From JAJPJE01 sp963848375 (GTDB lineage: Bacteria; Acidobacteriota; Terriglobia; Terriglobales; Acidobacteriaceae), in assembly GCA_963848375.1 (NCBI GenBank), contig CAWKDK010000001.1, positions 62,001 through 126,000 on the forward strand: DNA of 64,000 bases, read 5' to 3'. Numbering within the stretch: position 1 is the first letter of the stretch; each line of letters opens with the position of its first letter. Positions 26,588 through 36,134 of this stretch are shown piece by piece. The notes beneath the pieces were generated by a model. It saw nothing but the letters and a program-made list of their open reading frames with translations, ran no database searches and was not told where the DNA came from. The translations under genes were made by a program, and so were the position numbers.

Positions 26588-26625
26588 CCGGCCCTTTCCG
26601 AAAGAAGGAAAGGACCGGGCACCCG
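26588..26625 (-). repeat. REP-like element, right of the RAYT gene
   Basis: 'ccggccctttccgaaag' through 'ggaccgggcacccg' is the reverse complement of the left copy with only a few differences. It can fold into the same hairpin. Both copies put the unpaired 'GGGTG' end facing away from the gene. Confidence 0.85.
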
Positions 26626-26647
26626 CATTCTTAAATTGGCACTTGGT

Positions 26648-27505
26648 CTAGGGAGTAACTGCGAGCTCCGGTGTGGCTTCCAGCAATTTCTTTGTGTAGT
26701 CCTGCTGCGGGCGGGTGGTGATCTGCTCAGTGGTCCCGATTTCGACGATCTTGCCGCGATACATGACCGCGATTCGCGTCGCCAGATAGCGCACTACCGG
26801 CATCGAGTGCGAGATGAACAGGTAGGTCAAGCCGAAGTCGCGCTGAAGATCTTTCAGCAGATTCACGATTTGCGCGCCGACGCTGACATCGAGCGCGGAG
26901 ACAGGTTCGTCGGCGACGATGAACTTAGGCCGCAACGCCAGCGCGCGGGCGATTCCGATGCGCTGCCGCTGGCCTCCACTGAACTCATGGGGATAGCGGC
27001 GAAGGGCGGATTCTTCTAGTCCGACGGCTTTCATCAACTGCGCAGCTTGGAAGCGATAGCGGGAGCGTCGGCGGTCGGGAACATGATTCAATCGGTGAGC
27101 TGCCGGGGAATCGAAGCCTGCACACGCCTTCCAGATCGACCCATGAATTCGCAGCGGCTCGGTGACGATTTCTTCCACCCTCATGCGCGGGTCAAGTGAG
27201 CCGAACGGGTCCTGAAAGATGATCTGCATCTGGCGGCGGAGCTGACGTAACTCGCTTCCGGAAGCCGCAAGTACGTCACGTCCGTCGAAGCGCACCGTCC
27301 CCGAGGTGGGTTCGACCAGGCGCAGGATTAAGCGGCCCAACGTACTTTTCCCCGATCCTGACTCACCAACCAGGCCGAGCGTCTCGCCCGCATTTATGTC
27401 GAGGGAAACGTCGTCAACGGCCCGGACTTCTCCAGAGTCTCGGCCTAACATGGTTCGAGATCCGGCATAGACCTTCTTGAGGTTACGGACTTCTACGAGA
27501 GCCAT
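26648..27505 (-). CDS. Oligopeptide-type ABC transporter ATP-binding protein (OppF/DppF-like)
   Basis: ATPase subunit that powers uptake of peptides or similar solutes. Walker A 'GLVGESGSGKSTLGR', Q-loop 'IIFQDPFGSLDPRMRV', signature 'EFSGGQRQRIGIARAL', Walker B 'FIVADEPVSALD', and switch His in 'FISHSMP'. About 285 residues from ATG 27505; the preceding bases are a GTTTC repeat. Its middle is longer than usual ('ACAGFDSPAAHRLNHVPDR'). No permease, binding protein or OppD gene adjoins it, so it is an orphan here. Confidence 0.85.
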   Translation of the reverse strand: MALVEVRNLKKVYAGSRTMLGRDSGEVRAVDDVSLDINAGETLGLVGESGSGKSTLGRLILRLVEPTSGTVRFDGRDVLAASGSELRQLRRQMQIIFQDPFGSLDPRMRVEEIVTEPLRIHGSIWKACAGFDSPAAHRLNHVPDRRRSRYRFQAAQLMKAVGLEESALRRYPHEFSGGQRQRIGIARALALRPKFIVADEPVSALDVSVGAQIVNLLKDLQRDFGLTYLFISHSMPVVRYLATRIAVMYRGKIVEIGTTEQITTRPQQDYTKKLLEATPELAVTP

Positions 27506-27510
27506 AGGAT

Positions 27511-27540
27511 GTTTCGCGTTCCAAGTTTCATGTTTCAAGC
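27511..27540. repeat. GTTTCGCGTTCC-family repeat
   Basis: 'gtttcgcgttccaagtttca' followed by 'tgtttcaagc' directly precedes the OppF-like gene. Same family as the copy inside tgt (2372-2476) and the copies at 53164-53181 and 57578-57610. Confidence 0.6.
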
Positions 27541-27720
27541 AAATCCTTGCAAGCTATGAATGGAGTAGGGGATAGCTGGCAAGGAACGGGCGGCTCGCGC
27601 TGAGAGCGGCGCGGCGCCGCGGCCAGCTACTACTTAGCTGTCGGGCAAGTGATAGAATTTCGGGAGCTAACTCCTGACCTGATCAGGAGCTGTGGTTCGC
27701 AGTTGCATTGAGAGACCCTT

Positions 27721-28395
27721 TTGATCGAGCTTGCTCCTTCCATTCTGTCCGCCGATTTTGCACGGCTCGCCGATCAGATACAGGCGGCAACCGAGGGCGG
27801 TGCGTCCGTGATGCATCTGGACGTAATGGACGGGCATTTTGTGCCCAACCTGACGATTGGTCCGCCGGTAGTAGCGTCGATCCGGAAACATACGAATCTG
27901 CCGCTTGATTGTCACTTGATGATCGAGCATCCGGATGAATTCATCCCCGCGTTTGTGGATGCGGGCGCGAACTGGATTTCAGTGCACCAGGAGGCGACTC
28001 GCCACCTGAACCGCACGCTCGAACTGATTCGGAGTCACGGGGCGAATGTGGGCGTGGTGATCAATCCGGCAACGCCGGTGGAAACACTCTCGGAAGTTTT
28101 AGATCTAGTCGATTACGTGCTCGTAATGTCGGTGAATCCCGGATTCGGTGGACAGAAGTTTATCCCGGGGTCGTTGCATAAGATCGCGAATCTCGCTCGC
28201 ATCCGCCAGGCACGGGGCCTGGATTATCGGATTGAAGTCGACGGAGGCGTATCGCTGGAGACGGTGGGCGATGTGGTCCGTGCGGGCGCGGAAATCCTGG
28301 TCGCTGGCAACGCGGTGTTCGGAAAAGGCGATCCCAAGAAGCAAGCAGAACAACTCCTGAAGGCAGCAGTGGAAGCCAGTCTGCAAAAGGTTTGA
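27721..28395 (+). CDS. rpe: Ribulose-phosphate 3-epimerase
   Basis: Interconverts ribulose 5-phosphate and xylulose 5-phosphate in the pentose phosphate pathway. TIM-barrel with metal ligands in 'HLDVMDGHFVPNLTIGPPV' and 'DCHLMIEHPDEF', phosphate site 'MSVNPGFGGQKF', and 'EVDGGVSLETV'. 224 residues, normal. The start is TTG at 27721, since homology begins at 'ELAPSILSADF'; GAGAG lies upstream. It is followed after 58 bases by the bamD-like gene on the same strand. Confidence 0.94.
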   Translation: MIELAPSILSADFARLADQIQAATEGGASVMHLDVMDGHFVPNLTIGPPVVASIRKHTNLPLDCHLMIEHPDEFIPAFVDAGANWISVHQEATRHLNRTLELIRSHGANVGVVINPATPVETLSEVLDLVDYVLVMSVNPGFGGQKFIPGSLHKIANLARIRQARGLDYRIEVDGGVSLETVGDVVRAGAEILVAGNAVFGKGDPKKQAEQLLKAAVEASLQKV

Positions 28396-28453
28396 CGCAC
28401 TCGAACGAAACGAGCAATTTTTGCAGCTTTCCTTCCCAAGGTAGGTAGAGGTA

Positions 28454-30004
28454 ATGGTCTTAAAGCGATTCGTAATCCTGAGCCTGGCCGCAAGCATGCT
28501 GTTTCTCGGTGCCTGCACGAACAAGAAAATTAAGAACCCGATCGCGAACGTCGATTCGAAACAGCCTGACAAGGTCTTGTTCGACCAGGCCATGGACGCC
28601 CTGCAGCACGGCAAGTACGACGTGACCCGGCTTACGTTACAAACCCTGATCAATACCTATCCGGATTCCGAGTACGTGGCGCGCGCCAAGCTGGCGATTG
28701 GCGATTCCTGGTACGCGGAAGGAACGTCGGCCGCGCTGGTGCAGGCGGAAAACGAGTACAAGGACTTCGAAACCTTCTTCCCGAATATGCCGGAAGCTGC
28801 GGAAGCCCAGCTGAAGATCGCGAACATCCATTTCAAAGAGATGGAAAAGCCGGATCGCGACTTCACGCACGCGGTACGCGCGCAGGATGAATACAGATAT
28901 CTGATTACGACCTATCCGGACAGCAAGCTGGTGCCGGAAGCCAGGCAGAAACTTCTGCAGGTGCAGGAGGTCCTGGCGGAGCGCGAATTTCGTGTTGGAC
29001 ATTTCTACTTCATGCGCGAAGCCTATCCGGCCGCCGAGGCAAGATTGAAGTCGCTGGCGGACACCTACCCCCTTTACAGCAATGCGGATGAAGCACTGCT
29101 GTTGTTGGGAGACTCGTATTTGCGACAGGTGGACCAGGTAAGAGCGGCGCCGCGTTTGAATGAAGTCACCAAGGGAAACATGATCAAGAACCTGGAGAAC
29201 CAGGCGGCGAACGCCTACTCCAGAATTCTTACGCGCTACCCGGTTATGCCCGCAGCACCAGAGGCGCGCAAGCAGTTGGAAGCGCTGAAGCGCCCGATTC
29301 CTAAGGCGACTCCGGCGGCCATTGCTCAGAACAAGAAAGAAGAAGAGAGCCGCGTGGAACTCGGCATGGTGGGCCGCTTCATGGACAATCTGAAGAGAGG
29401 TCCGAATACGTCCATTGCGGAAGCTACCTTGGTTGGCGATCCGACGATGATTGATCCGAAACCGACCAATGCGCCCGATTTGATTCGCGAGGCGGGCAAC
29501 GTAGGAGCGCAAAAAACTCAGGGCAAGGACACCCTCGCGGTAGAGCCGGTAAGGGGCGGAGCACCGCCGCCGAACCAGCCGATACCGCGCTCCGATGCTG
29601 CTCCGGCGACAGCGGCAACAGACAATACGAACAACACTGGCATCTCCGACTTACAGCCGATTGCCGATCCTTCGGCCGGAGGAACTGCGCCAGCGGCTGG
29701 TACTCCAGCAACGGGAGCGGCGCCGGCAGCCGGCGGATCGAACGTGGCAGCGCCCGCAGTTCCATCGAATGGCGCACAGCCCACTCCGCAACAGGCGCAA
29801 TCAAGCCCGGTGGATTCAACAGCGGCGAGCGACGCGGCGGCAACGCCACCAGCCCAGGTAAATGAAGCGGCTCAACCGAGCACCGGCGAATCCAGCTCCA
29901 ACGCGAATGCGGCGTCGGCGAATAACGAGCAAGCGCAAAACCAGGATGTTTCCACCAGCAAGGCGAAAAAGAAGAAAGGTCTGCACAAGCTGGTGCCGTT
30001 TTAG
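28454..30004 (+). CDS. bamD: BamD-like outer-membrane assembly lipoprotein with long low-complexity tail
   Basis: Lipoprotein (lipobox 'LFLGAC', Cys21) with tetratricopeptide repeats of the YfiO/BamD type across residues about 35-275 ('YDVTRLTLQTLINTYPDSEYV', 'AYPAAEARLKSLADTYP'). BamD is the essential partner of BamA in inserting outer-membrane proteins. Total 516 residues, about twice a normal BamD: from about residue 300 on it is Ala/Pro/Ser/Asn-rich and disordered, ending in a basic 'KAKKKKGLHKLVPF'. A strong GAGG ribosome site precedes the ATG, and a strong terminator follows. Confidence 0.85.
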   Translation: MVLKRFVILSLAASMLFLGACTNKKIKNPIANVDSKQPDKVLFDQAMDALQHGKYDVTRLTLQTLINTYPDSEYVARAKLAIGDSWYAEGTSAALVQAENEYKDFETFFPNMPEAAEAQLKIANIHFKEMEKPDRDFTHAVRAQDEYRYLITTYPDSKLVPEARQKLLQVQEVLAEREFRVGHFYFMREAYPAAEARLKSLADTYPLYSNADEALLLLGDSYLRQVDQVRAAPRLNEVTKGNMIKNLENQAANAYSRILTRYPVMPAAPEARKQLEALKRPIPKATPAAIAQNKKEEESRVELGMVGRFMDNLKRGPNTSIAEATLVGDPTMIDPKPTNAPDLIREAGNVGAQKTQGKDTLAVEPVRGGAPPPNQPIPRSDAAPATAATDNTNNTGISDLQPIADPSAGGTAPAAGTPATGAAPAAGGSNVAAPAVPSNGAQPTPQQAQSSPVDSTAASDAAATPPAQVNEAAQPSTGESSSNANAASANNEQAQNQDVSTSKAKKKKGLHKLVPF

Positions 30005-30027
30005 TAAGTAACGTGAGAAGAATTCCA

Positions 30028-30054
30028 AGGGCGGCTGCGGCCGCCCTTTTTTTT
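30028..30054 (+). terminator. Strong intrinsic terminator after bamD
   Basis: AGGGCGGC/GCCGCCCT stem (30028-30047) with a short loop, directly followed by eight Ts (30047-30054). Confidence 0.92.
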
Positions 30055-30254
30055 AGCGAGCACAATTTCTCGCGGACGCCAGTTCCCGCGATGACACTGG
30101 TTCCGTTTCTGAGAACCATGTCTGCGCGATTGATGGCGAAGCAGGTACCTAAGTTCCTAACGTGCTGATACCTTTAGCCGTACCGTTGGATTGACTTAGG
30201 AATTCAGAACAGGTAACGTCTCGGTTACCCCGGCAGAACACGAGGTTTCTAGCA

Positions 30255-32663
30255 GTGGCGATGAAGATATTGCTCGCCGACGACAGCATGACGGCCCAGA
30301 ACATGGGCAAGAAAATATTGACGGACGCCGGTTTTGAGGTGATCGCCGTCAGTAATGGTGCCGCCGCGCTCAAAAAGATCACTGCCGAAAACCCCGACAT
30401 CATCATTCTTGACGTCTTCATGCCGGGCTATACCGGCCTCGAAGTTTGTGAACGCCTTAAGAACAACCCTGAAACTTCACGCAAGCCGGTGCTGCTGACC
30501 GTTGGGAAGATGGAACCGTTCAATCCGGACGATTCCAACCGCGTCCGCGCCGAAGGCGTGATGATCAAGCCGTTCGAGGCAACGGATCTTACCGCGGCCA
30601 TCGAGGCGATCGCGAAGCGATTCAATATTCCAAGGACGACGGCAGCTCCACCGCCGCCACCACCACCGCCCCCCAAAGCTCCCCAGAATTTACGGAGCTA
30701 TGAAGAAACGGTAATGCTGTCCCAGGACGAGCTTCGTCAGTCCATGGGAATTGTGGATGAGGGGACGCAAACGACAGCAGCCGCCAGTGCGGCAAGCGCT
30801 GCAACCTCTGCGTCTTCCGGTGCTGTCGCTCTGGCTACTCCTCCACTGGAGCTCGACAGTAGCGCGATTGTCACGGAACAACAAGAAGAGACCAAACCGG
30901 TCGAAGCGGTACCAGCGATGGAGTTCGACCCACCATCGAGAGCAACGGAGTCCGAGCATTCTCCCTTCTCGCATGCGAGTGTGGCGCGCGAAGTAGTGGA
31001 GCACCCAGCCGCACCGGTACAAGCGAGCGAGACGGCTGATTGGGATCCAGTGCTCGATGGAATTGCGATTTCCTCGAATGTAATTACGACCGCGCCGGAA
31101 GCGGCTCAAGCAGCAGACGAAGCGCAGCCGATGTTCGGATTGGAGTATGCGGTTCCAGCATCCGTCGCGCAGGAAGCGCCAGCGGCCGCCGCGGAAGAAC
31201 CGGCAACGGAACCCACGATGTACTCTTCGCCGGTGCAATCGGCGGAAGAAGAACCCGAAATTTCAAGTCCAAGCGCATACCTGGCTGAAGCATCTGCAGC
31301 TATGGGTTTAGAGACCAGCCATGCGCTGGTCGAAGATACACCGGTTGTCGAGAGCGCACCTGACTTCGAGCCCAACGTAGCTCCGCCGGTGCAGGTGGAG
31401 ACGCACGCCGAGAATGGCGTTGAGCCAGGAATCGAGCAGCCTTCTCCGGAGTTGACGGTTCCTCCGGACCCGGCACTGGTCGGAGGGACAGATAGTTTCT
31501 CGGACTTCACGACTCGTTTCGGCGTCGAGAATGCGGAAGTAATTCCGGTTGGAATCGTGCCGGAATTGATGGATGACGCGAGCAGTTCTTACGAGTATCA
31601 GCCGCCGGAAGAAGGACATGCCTTCGAGGGCAATGGCGAACCAGGAGCCAGCGCAGAAGAGGCTACGTCCGAGGATGTGCCTGAGGCGCTCACTCCAGTA
31701 GCGGTGAGCAGCACGGCGACCACGTCATGGGAGATGGTCCCGGTGGAAGCTGAGGCGAGTGCGCCGACTGCGGCGACTCCCGAAGCTGCAGAGACGCCCG
31801 AAGTTCCCGCTGTGACTGAAACTGTTGCCGAATCCACTTCAGTAGAAGAAGAGCCTGCTCGCTTCGAGTCAATGTCCGCGGCCGTTGTAGAAGAAAGTGC
31901 TCCCGACACGCATGTGGTTGAAGCTGCTGTCGATGAGCCTTCTGTCGTTGAGGCTCATGTTGAGGAGCCAGCTGTCGTCGAGGCACCCGCCATTGAGCCA
32001 GGCGAGAAGCCGTTCGATCCGGACGCGACGCAAGCGATTCCTGAAGAGTTCTTTACACAGAGCGAGCCGCAGCTGGAGACGACGGCTGAGCTAGTGGGCG
32101 CTTCCATACCTGAATCGACCGTGGAAGCCGTGGTTGAGCCTGAGCCGGAACCGACTGCACCTGCTGTCGAAGAAGCGGCCATTGAAGCATCTACGGTCGC
32201 TCCAGTAATCGAGAGCCCTGAGCCGACAACTTTCATCCCAGAGCCGGAACCCGCGGTTGAAGCTCATCCGACGCCGGTCGAGCCTCCGACGCCGATGGTC
32301 ACCTCGGTAGCCACTGAGCCTGCCATCCTTTCAGTTGGCCCGGAACCTCCGAGCATAGAGGAAGAACACGAGATCCAAGCCCCACACGTGGAAACGCCGC
32401 AAATTGAAACTCCCTCGCTGGCAGCCGCCGCTGCAGCTGCGGGAGCTACAGTTTTGGGAGCTGCAATCACCGAACATTTCGTTCGTGGAACCGAGCCGCC
32501 GTCTGAGCCGGAAGGAAACGACGTTGCACCCGGCGATCAGACGCAGGTTTTCATCGCGAGCGCAGTTGCACGAGTTCTGGACCGCATGAAGCCAACACTG
32601 ATCGAAGAAATTGCACGAGAGATGTCGAACCGTCGCAAGCCGCGCAAGGATCCTGAGGAATAA
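30255..32663 (+). CDS. Response regulator receiver protein with ~650-residue acidic disordered tail
   Basis: Receiver domain at residues 4-120 with all phosphorylation residues: acidic pair Asp9/Asp10, phospho-acceptor Asp53 ('IIILDVFMPG'), Thr82 and Lys105 ('MIKPFE'). No DNA-binding or enzymatic domain follows. A polyproline stretch (about 131-140) leads into a very long Glu/Ala/Pro/Val-rich region with degenerate 'VEEPAVVEAPA'-like repeats. A conserved-looking C-terminal helix closes it ('VFIASAVARVLDRMKPTLIEEIARE'). 802 residues. GTG 30255 has AGG nine bases upstream; ATG 30261 is the alternative. Function unknown. Confidence 0.85.
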   Translation: MAMKILLADDSMTAQNMGKKILTDAGFEVIAVSNGAAALKKITAENPDIIILDVFMPGYTGLEVCERLKNNPETSRKPVLLTVGKMEPFNPDDSNRVRAEGVMIKPFEATDLTAAIEAIAKRFNIPRTTAAPPPPPPPPPKAPQNLRSYEETVMLSQDELRQSMGIVDEGTQTTAAASAASAATSASSGAVALATPPLELDSSAIVTEQQEETKPVEAVPAMEFDPPSRATESEHSPFSHASVAREVVEHPAAPVQASETADWDPVLDGIAISSNVITTAPEAAQAADEAQPMFGLEYAVPASVAQEAPAAAAEEPATEPTMYSSPVQSAEEEPEISSPSAYLAEASAAMGLETSHALVEDTPVVESAPDFEPNVAPPVQVETHAENGVEPGIEQPSPELTVPPDPALVGGTDSFSDFTTRFGVENAEVIPVGIVPELMDDASSSYEYQPPEEGHAFEGNGEPGASAEEATSEDVPEALTPVAVSSTATTSWEMVPVEAEASAPTAATPEAAETPEVPAVTETVAESTSVEEEPARFESMSAAVVEESAPDTHVVEAAVDEPSVVEAHVEEPAVVEAPAIEPGEKPFDPDATQAIPEEFFTQSEPQLETTAELVGASIPESTVEAVVEPEPEPTAPAVEEAAIEASTVAPVIESPEPTTFIPEPEPAVEAHPTPVEPPTPMVTSVATEPAILSVGPEPPSIEEEHEIQAPHVETPQIETPSLAAAAAAAGATVLGAAITEHFVRGTEPPSEPEGNDVAPGDQTQVFIASAVARVLDRMKPTLIEEIAREMSNRRKPRKDPEE

Positions 32664-32808
32664 CTTCTGTTCTCCTGGTACGAGGCACGGGGCGCGCTCC
32701 GTGCCTTTACTTTTCCCGGCGATTCACCGCCGGGGATCTCCGAATCATTAGGGCGGGGCGCCCAGAAATGTAAGTGGTCCGTCTGGGATCTGGCGGCATC
32801 GTATTCCC

Positions 32809-33189
32809 ATGACATCGAAAGAAGATCTGATCACTGCGGTCTACCGATCATTCAACGCTCGCGACATCGATGCGGTCCTCGCCCGAATGCATCCAGATGT
32901 GGACTGGCCGAACGGAATGGAGGGCGGGCGTGTCCGTGGTCACGATGCCGTGCGAGCTTATTGGCAACGGCAATGGACTGTGGTCGATCCACGTGTCGAT
33001 CCAACGCATATTGAAGACGATGAGGGCGGGCGCAGCGTTGTCGACGTCCACCAGGTTATTCGGGATATGAGCGGCAAGATATTGATGGATCGAATGGTTC
33101 AACACGTATATTCCATCCACGATGGTCTGATCACTCGCATGGACATTCGCGAGCCAGACACCGACGCGATTGCCCGATCCAGTGAGTGA
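32809..33189 (+). CDS. SnoaL/NTF2-like domain protein
   Basis: 126-residue cone-shaped NTF2-like fold: helix 'EDLITAVYRSFNARDIDAVL', 'MHPDVDWPNGMEGGRVRGHDAVRAYW', then beta strands ending 'GLITRMDIREPD'. Members include polyketide cyclases, dehydratases and many small-molecule binding proteins, so the activity cannot be assigned. Stands alone between the response regulator and valS on the same strand. Confidence 0.75.
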   Translation: MTSKEDLITAVYRSFNARDIDAVLARMHPDVDWPNGMEGGRVRGHDAVRAYWQRQWTVVDPRVDPTHIEDDEGGRSVVDVHQVIRDMSGKILMDRMVQHVYSIHDGLITRMDIREPDTDAIARSSE

Positions 33190-33273
33190 CGCGCGGCATT
33201 CGCTGCTGCAAAGCTGACTACTCCCACTCACTCCTGTAATATCTAAGGTTTACCTATAGGCCATTGATCTCGC

Positions 33274-36072
33274 ATGCCACACGAGCTTCCCAAAGCGTAC
33301 GAACCCGGCGCGATTGAAACCCGCTGGGCAGAATACTGGACCAAGGAAGAATTGTTTGCCGCAGACACGCCTGCAGCGAACAATCAGCGCCCGGTCTTCA
33401 CCATTCTTTTGCCTCCTCCGAACGTCACCGGGTATCTCCACATGGGCCACATGCTGGAGCACACTGAGAGCGACATTTACGTTCGTTGGCGGCGCATGTT
33501 GGGAGACTCTGCGCTTTGGATCCCTGGAACCGATCATGCGGGCATCGCCACCCAGATGCTGGTGGAGCGGCAACTCGCCATCGAGGGCGTGAAGCGACAG
33601 GATCTGGGCCGCGAGAAATTCATCGAGCGCGTGTGGGATTGGCGCAAGCACTACGGCGGCGCCATCCTCAACCAGATGAAGCGCCTCGGCACCTCCGTGG
33701 ATTGGCATCGCGAGTACTTCACGATGGACGATAACCTTTCGCACTGCGTGCGCGAGGTGTTCGTCCGCCTATACGACGAAGGATTGATCTATCGCGGCAA
33801 GTACATCGTGAACTGGTGCCCGCGCTGCGGAACGGCCATCTCCGATCTGGAAGTGGTTCACGAGGACTATCCGGGAAAGCTGTACGAGATTCGTTATCCC
33901 GTGATCGGCAGCGATGAGTTTCTGACGGTGGCGACAACGCGTCCGGAGACGATGCTCGGTGATACGGCTGTAGCCGTGAATCCCGATGACGAGCGCTACA
34001 AACATCTGCATGGAAAGCGCGTGCTGCTGCCGCTGATGAATCGCGAGATTCCGGTGATCGCCGATGAACTGGCGCAACCGGAGTTTGGCACGGGCGTGGT
34101 GAAGGTCACCCCTGCGCATGATGCTAACGACTTCGCAGCTGGTCTGCGCCATGATCTGCCGCAAATCAACATCATGGACGAGCACGGCCGAATGAACGAG
34201 AACGCCGGTCCATACGCAGGTCACGATCGTTTCGAAGCGCGTGAACGCGTGATGAACGATCTGCGCGAGCAAGGATTCTTCGTCGGCGAAAAAGACTACG
34301 TGGTGCCGATCGGCAAGTGCGACCGCTGCAAGACGATCGTCGAGCCACGCCTTTCGACGCAATGGTTCGTGGCGGTGAACAAGGAACCGAGCTCGGGCGA
34401 ACCCAGTATGGCAAAGGCCGCAAGCGATGCGGTCAGCAAGGGCTTCATTCGTTTCACGCCAGAGAATTACAAGACCATCTATCTGCAGTGGATGGACAAC
34501 ATACACGACTGGTGCATCTCGCGGCAGCTATGGTGGGGTCATCGCATTCCGGCGTGGCATTGCCAGAAGTGCGGCGAGATCATCGTTGCGCGCGAAGAAC
34601 CGAAGCAATGCAAGCACTGCACGCATCACGAACTGGTGCAGGATACGGACGTGCTCGATACCTGGTTCTCGTCGGCACTGCTGCCGTTTACGACGCTGGG
34701 CTGGCCGGAGAAGACGCGCGACCTGGAGACGTTGTATCCGACGTCGCTGCTCATCACAGGGCAGGACATTCTTTTCTTCTGGGTGGCGAGGATGATCATG
34801 ATGGGCTGCCACTTCATGGCGCCGCCACATAAGCCGGGATCCAGTTCGGACACGGCTGACACACCAGAGAGCGATGCTGATCTGCGCGAGTCTGTGCCTT
34901 TTCGCGAGGTGTATATCCACGCGTTGGTGCGCGATGCCGAGCGCCAGAAGATGTCGAAGACCAAGGGCAACGTGCTCGATCCGATTCAGGTGATCGAGAA
35001 GTACGGCACCGATGCAACACGCTTCACCCTGGCAGCCATGGCTTCGCCCGGCACCGATATCGCTTTCAACGAGAGCCGCACTGAGGGCTATCGCGCCTTC
35101 GCCAACAAGATATGGAACGCCGCGCGCTTCATGTTCATGAATGTCGACCGGGCTGAAGAAGCGGGGGTGTGGTCGCTGAAAGAGTTGAGTGGCGCAACCG
35201 ACCGCGGTATCGCGTCATTTACGCCTGAGACGCTGGAGGACCGCTGGATTCTCTCACGCTTCAATCAGACAGCGCAGCAGGTCAATGACGCGCTACAGAC
35301 CTATCGCTTCCACGAGGCCGCGCATCTGGTTTACAGCTTCTTCTGGGGCGAACTTTGCGACTGGTACATCGAGCTGGTGAAGAATCGGCTCACGGACTTC
35401 GAGAGTGATAAGGACCGCAAGCACGCCCGAGCGGCTTGTCAGAACCTGGCGAGTTTGTTCGAAGCGTCGCTGCGGCTGCTGTCGCCGATCATGCCGTTTA
35501 TCACAGAAGAGATCTGGCACGCGATTTACGATGGCAAACCGCCGGCTGCTTCGATCGCGCTGTCGGCGTATCCGCAGGCGGACCAGAAGCAGATCAATCT
35601 GCAAGCCGAACAGGAGATGGCGATCCTGCAGGACCTGATCGTCAGCGTTCGCAACCTGCGCGCCGAGATGAAAGTGGAGCCGAAGGCGAAGACACCGATC
35701 GAGGTGCACGCCGACGTGGCGATTCGCAAGCTCATCCGTGACAATGCCATCGCCGTCGAGCGACTCGCTAATGTCGACGACATCCGCTTTACCGAGCATT
35801 CGCTGGCGAAAGAAGCTGGGGCGCGCAGCACCGCGCGTTTCGACGTGCGTGTGATTTATGAACGGAAGATCGACGTGGCAGCGGAACGGCAGCGACTGCA
35901 GAAGGATCTGGAGAAGATCGAGAAAGAAATCGGCAATGGGCAGCGGCAACTCAGCAATGAGGGATTTCTGTCTAAGGCGCCGACTCATGTTGTAGACGGG
36001 TTGCGCCGGCGCGCCGAGGAGTTGCAGGTGTTACGCGATAAGGCGCGCGCCGCCCTCGATCAGCTGGGATAG
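33274..36072 (+). CDS. valS: Valyl-tRNA synthetase
   Basis: Charges tRNA-Val and edits misactivated threonine. Class I motifs: HIGH-type 'GYLHMGHML' at about residues 53-61 and 'QKMSKTKGN' near residue 559. The CP1 editing domain is recognisable ('ATTRPETMLGDTAVAV', 'VTPAHDANDF'). Anticodon-binding domain and C-terminal coiled coil follow ('RQRLQKDLEKIEKEIGNGQ'). 932 residues. A Ser/Asp/Thr-rich insert of about 22 residues ('KPGSSSDTADTPESDADLRE') precedes 'VPFREVYIHALVRDAE'. The gene heads a same-strand run with nadC, birA and coaX. Confidence 0.96.
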   Translation: MPHELPKAYEPGAIETRWAEYWTKEELFAADTPAANNQRPVFTILLPPPNVTGYLHMGHMLEHTESDIYVRWRRMLGDSALWIPGTDHAGIATQMLVERQLAIEGVKRQDLGREKFIERVWDWRKHYGGAILNQMKRLGTSVDWHREYFTMDDNLSHCVREVFVRLYDEGLIYRGKYIVNWCPRCGTAISDLEVVHEDYPGKLYEIRYPVIGSDEFLTVATTRPETMLGDTAVAVNPDDERYKHLHGKRVLLPLMNREIPVIADELAQPEFGTGVVKVTPAHDANDFAAGLRHDLPQINIMDEHGRMNENAGPYAGHDRFEARERVMNDLREQGFFVGEKDYVVPIGKCDRCKTIVEPRLSTQWFVAVNKEPSSGEPSMAKAASDAVSKGFIRFTPENYKTIYLQWMDNIHDWCISRQLWWGHRIPAWHCQKCGEIIVAREEPKQCKHCTHHELVQDTDVLDTWFSSALLPFTTLGWPEKTRDLETLYPTSLLITGQDILFFWVARMIMMGCHFMAPPHKPGSSSDTADTPESDADLRESVPFREVYIHALVRDAERQKMSKTKGNVLDPIQVIEKYGTDATRFTLAAMASPGTDIAFNESRTEGYRAFANKIWNAARFMFMNVDRAEEAGVWSLKELSGATDRGIASFTPETLEDRWILSRFNQTAQQVNDALQTYRFHEAAHLVYSFFWGELCDWYIELVKNRLTDFESDKDRKHARAACQNLASLFEASLRLLSPIMPFITEEIWHAIYDGKPPAASIALSAYPQADQKQINLQAEQEMAILQDLIVSVRNLRAEMKVEPKAKTPIEVHADVAIRKLIRDNAIAVERLANVDDIRFTEHSLAKEAGARSTARFDVRVIYERKIDVAAERQRLQKDLEKIEKEIGNGQRQLSNEGFLSKAPTHVVDGLRRRAEELQVLRDKARAALDQLG

Positions 36073-36134
36073 TGGTTAGCGGAGAGATTCTCGCGGGCGA
36101 GGGCGCCCGCGCCACACAAAACAGGAAACATCAA

